From Deltaproteobacteria bacterium (lineage in GTDB: Bacteria; Desulfobacterota; GWC2-55-46): 6,588 bases of DNA. Positions 5,324-6,588 of this stretch are shown here, in pieces. Where the stretch lies: positions 1-6,588 of the forward strand of contig JACREV010000234.1 of the NCBI GenBank assembly GCA_016218095.1. Direction: 5' to 3'. The notes below the pieces were generated by a model, which saw only the letters and a list, made by a program, of their open reading frames with translations, was not told the origin of the DNA and searched no databases. A program made the position numbers and the translations under genes. Within the stretch, counting starts at the first letter, position 1. Every line of letters starts with the position of its first letter.

Positions 5324-6588
5324 ATGACCATAGAGGCGAGGACAGACCATACAGAGGAGGTCAAGCCCCTCCTTGAGGCCGGCAACGAACCGGCCCTTAA
5401 GGAATTGCTCTCCGAACTCCATGCTTCCGACATCGGACGCGTCTTCAGCAGCCTCGATGAGGAAGATGCGGTCCGGGTATTCAGGCTTCTGGAGCCGGAG
5501 CTCGCCTCCGAGGTCCTTTTAGAGGTCGACGAGCGCCTCCGGAAGACCCTCATCTCGTCCATCTCCTCCGAAGAGCTCATCGACGTCGTCCACGAGATGG
5601 AGACCGACGACGCGGCCGACGTCATCTCCGAGCTCCCGCTCGAAGACGCGAAACAGGTCCTCGAAGGGATCGACAGGCAGGAGTCTATCGAGGTCCAGAA
5701 GCTCCTCGTCTACCCCGAGGACACGGCCGGCGGAAAGATGCAGGCCGAGCTCGCCTCAGTCCCGGAGGACGCGACCGTCGAGGAGACGATCGAGGAGGTA
5801 AGGAGGAAGAGCAAAGTCATCGAGCACATCTCTAACGTCTTCGTCGTGGACAGGGACCGAAAGCTCCTCGGGACCGTCTCGCTCGATAAGCTCATACTCG
5901 CCTCCCCGAAGCAGAGGATAATAGAAATAGCGGACAGGGAGCCGATGATGGTCAGGACCGACCTCGACCAGGAAGAGGTGGCGAAGATATTCCAGCGCTA
6001 CGACCTTATCTCGCTGCCGGTCGTCGACCACGACGGCAGGCTCGTCGGCAGGATAACCATAGACGACGTCGTCGACGTCCTCGAGGAGGAGATCTTCGAG
6101 GACTTCTACAAGATGGCGGGGTTGAACATCGAGGAGCGCGTCATGGACCCGCCCGCGCGCTCGATATGGATGAGGGCGCCGTGGCTCTTCGTCAACCTCG
6201 GCACGGCCTTTCTCGCCGCATCCGTCGTCAAGGTATTTCAGGGGACTATCGAGAAGTTTGTGATATTGGCGGTACTCATGCCCATAGTCGCCGGCATGGG
6301 CGGCAACGCCGCCACACAGGCTATAACGGTCGTCGTCCGCGGCCTCGCGCTCGGTGATTTGTCTTTGAAGAACGCGAGGTGGATACTCGTCAAGGAGGCC
6401 TCCGTCGGGCTCGCCAACGGCCTCATGACGGGGATGACGGCGTCCGTCATCGCGTACCTCTTCGGGGTCCAGCCGATCGTAGGGCTGCTCCTCTTCCTCG
6501 CCATGACCTTCAACCTCGTCATAGCGGGACTTTCCGGCTCGCTCATACCGTTGATACTCAAGTGGTTCAAGGTCGACCCGGCGATTTC
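5324..6588 (+). CDS. mgtE: MgtE-family Mg2+ transporter, 3' truncated by window edge
   Basis: This is a homodimeric inner-membrane Mg2+ channel/transporter; 421 residues are visible out of about 450. The helical MgtE_N domain spans about 10-130 and ends in LLVYPEDTAGGKM (128-139). Two CBS domains follow, at about 140-195 and 200-255, with an acidic face (DDVVDVLEEEIFEDF) that in characterised MgtE proteins senses cytosolic Mg2+ and gates the pore. A connecting 'plug' helix spans about 258-283. Membrane segments lie near 286-303, 312-333, 355-380 and 385-412. The pore signature PIVAGMGGNAATQ is at 320-332, followed by VVVRGLALGD, and NLVIAGLSGSLIP is at 397-409. The last helix, with its conserved pore aspartate, is beyond the edge. 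An in-frame TGA at 5303-5305 and no alternative start in between fix ATG 5324. AGGGA (5316-5320) is the ribosome site, with tight 3-base spacing. The gene has its own upstream promoter. Paralogues with Co2+ or other divalent specificity cannot be excluded. Confidence 0.95.
   Translation, partial: MTIEARTDHTEEVKPLLEAGNEPALKELLSELHASDIGRVFSSLDEEDAVRVFRLLEPELASEVLLEVDERLRKTLISSISSEELIDVVHEMETDDAADVISELPLEDAKQVLEGIDRQESIEVQKLLVYPEDTAGGKMQAELASVPEDATVEETIEEVRRKSKVIEHISNVFVVDRDRKLLGTVSLDKLILASPKQRIIEIADREPMMVRTDLDQEEVAKIFQRYDLISLPVVDHDGRLVGRITIDDVVDVLEEEIFEDFYKMAGLNIEERVMDPPARSIWMRAPWLFVNLGTAFLAASVVKVFQGTIEKFVILAVLMPIVAGMGGNAATQAITVVVRGLALGDLSLKNARWILVKEASVGLANGLMTGMTASVIAYLFGVQPIVGLLLFLAMTFNLVIAGLSGSLIPLILKWFKVDPAI

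Overview
The window is a GC-rich bacterial chromosome segment with all recognisable genes on the + strand: the 3' end of dnaK, a zinc-finger-less J-protein (CbpA/class B type), a two-AAA+ Clp/Hsp100 ATPase of ClpA-like architecture, a tandem-domain universal stress protein whose start overlaps the Clp stop, and the first 421 codons of an MgtE-type Mg2+ transporter that runs off the right edge. All five genes share the same codon habits (many AGG arginine and ATA isoleucine codons despite high GC), so nothing looks recently acquired. Gene content and codon style would suit a deltaproteobacterial (Desulfobacterota) or related lineage. That placement is an inference with low confidence.

Layout. 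Bases 1-553 are the C-terminal third of DnaK. Bases 554-914 carry no gene: first a G-rich stretch, then a very stable perfect 15-bp hairpin that sits inside a possible three-way junction. The J-protein gene follows (915-1802). A 167-base leader with several small stem-loops separates it from the Clp gene. In that leader a 7-base segment is perfectly complementary to the Clp ribosome binding site. The Clp gene (1970-4249) and the Usp gene (4246-5082) overlap as ATGA and must be translationally linked. Then comes a 241-base spacer with a weak terminator-like hairpin, a good sigma-70-type promoter (-35 TTGACT, 17 bases, extended -10) and a stretch that may be a dispersed repeat, followed by mgtE (5324 onward).

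How it fits together. DnaK and the J-protein form the refolding arm of proteostasis. The Clp ATPase lacks the ClpB middle domain and has a LGF tripeptide where ClpA/ClpC contact ClpP, so it looks like an unfoldase feeding a protease rather than a disaggregase. Its fixed pairing with a Usp suggests a stress-response unit. MgtE has its own promoter and is probably a separate transcription unit. The most unusual coding feature is the Clp D2 pore loop, in which the usual GYVG aromatic is isoleucine (GIVG), together with changes in the D1 pore loop and D1 sensor-2 region. These hint at a divergent Clp subfamily coupled to a stress protein. No mobile element, CRISPR array, tRNA or rRNA was found.
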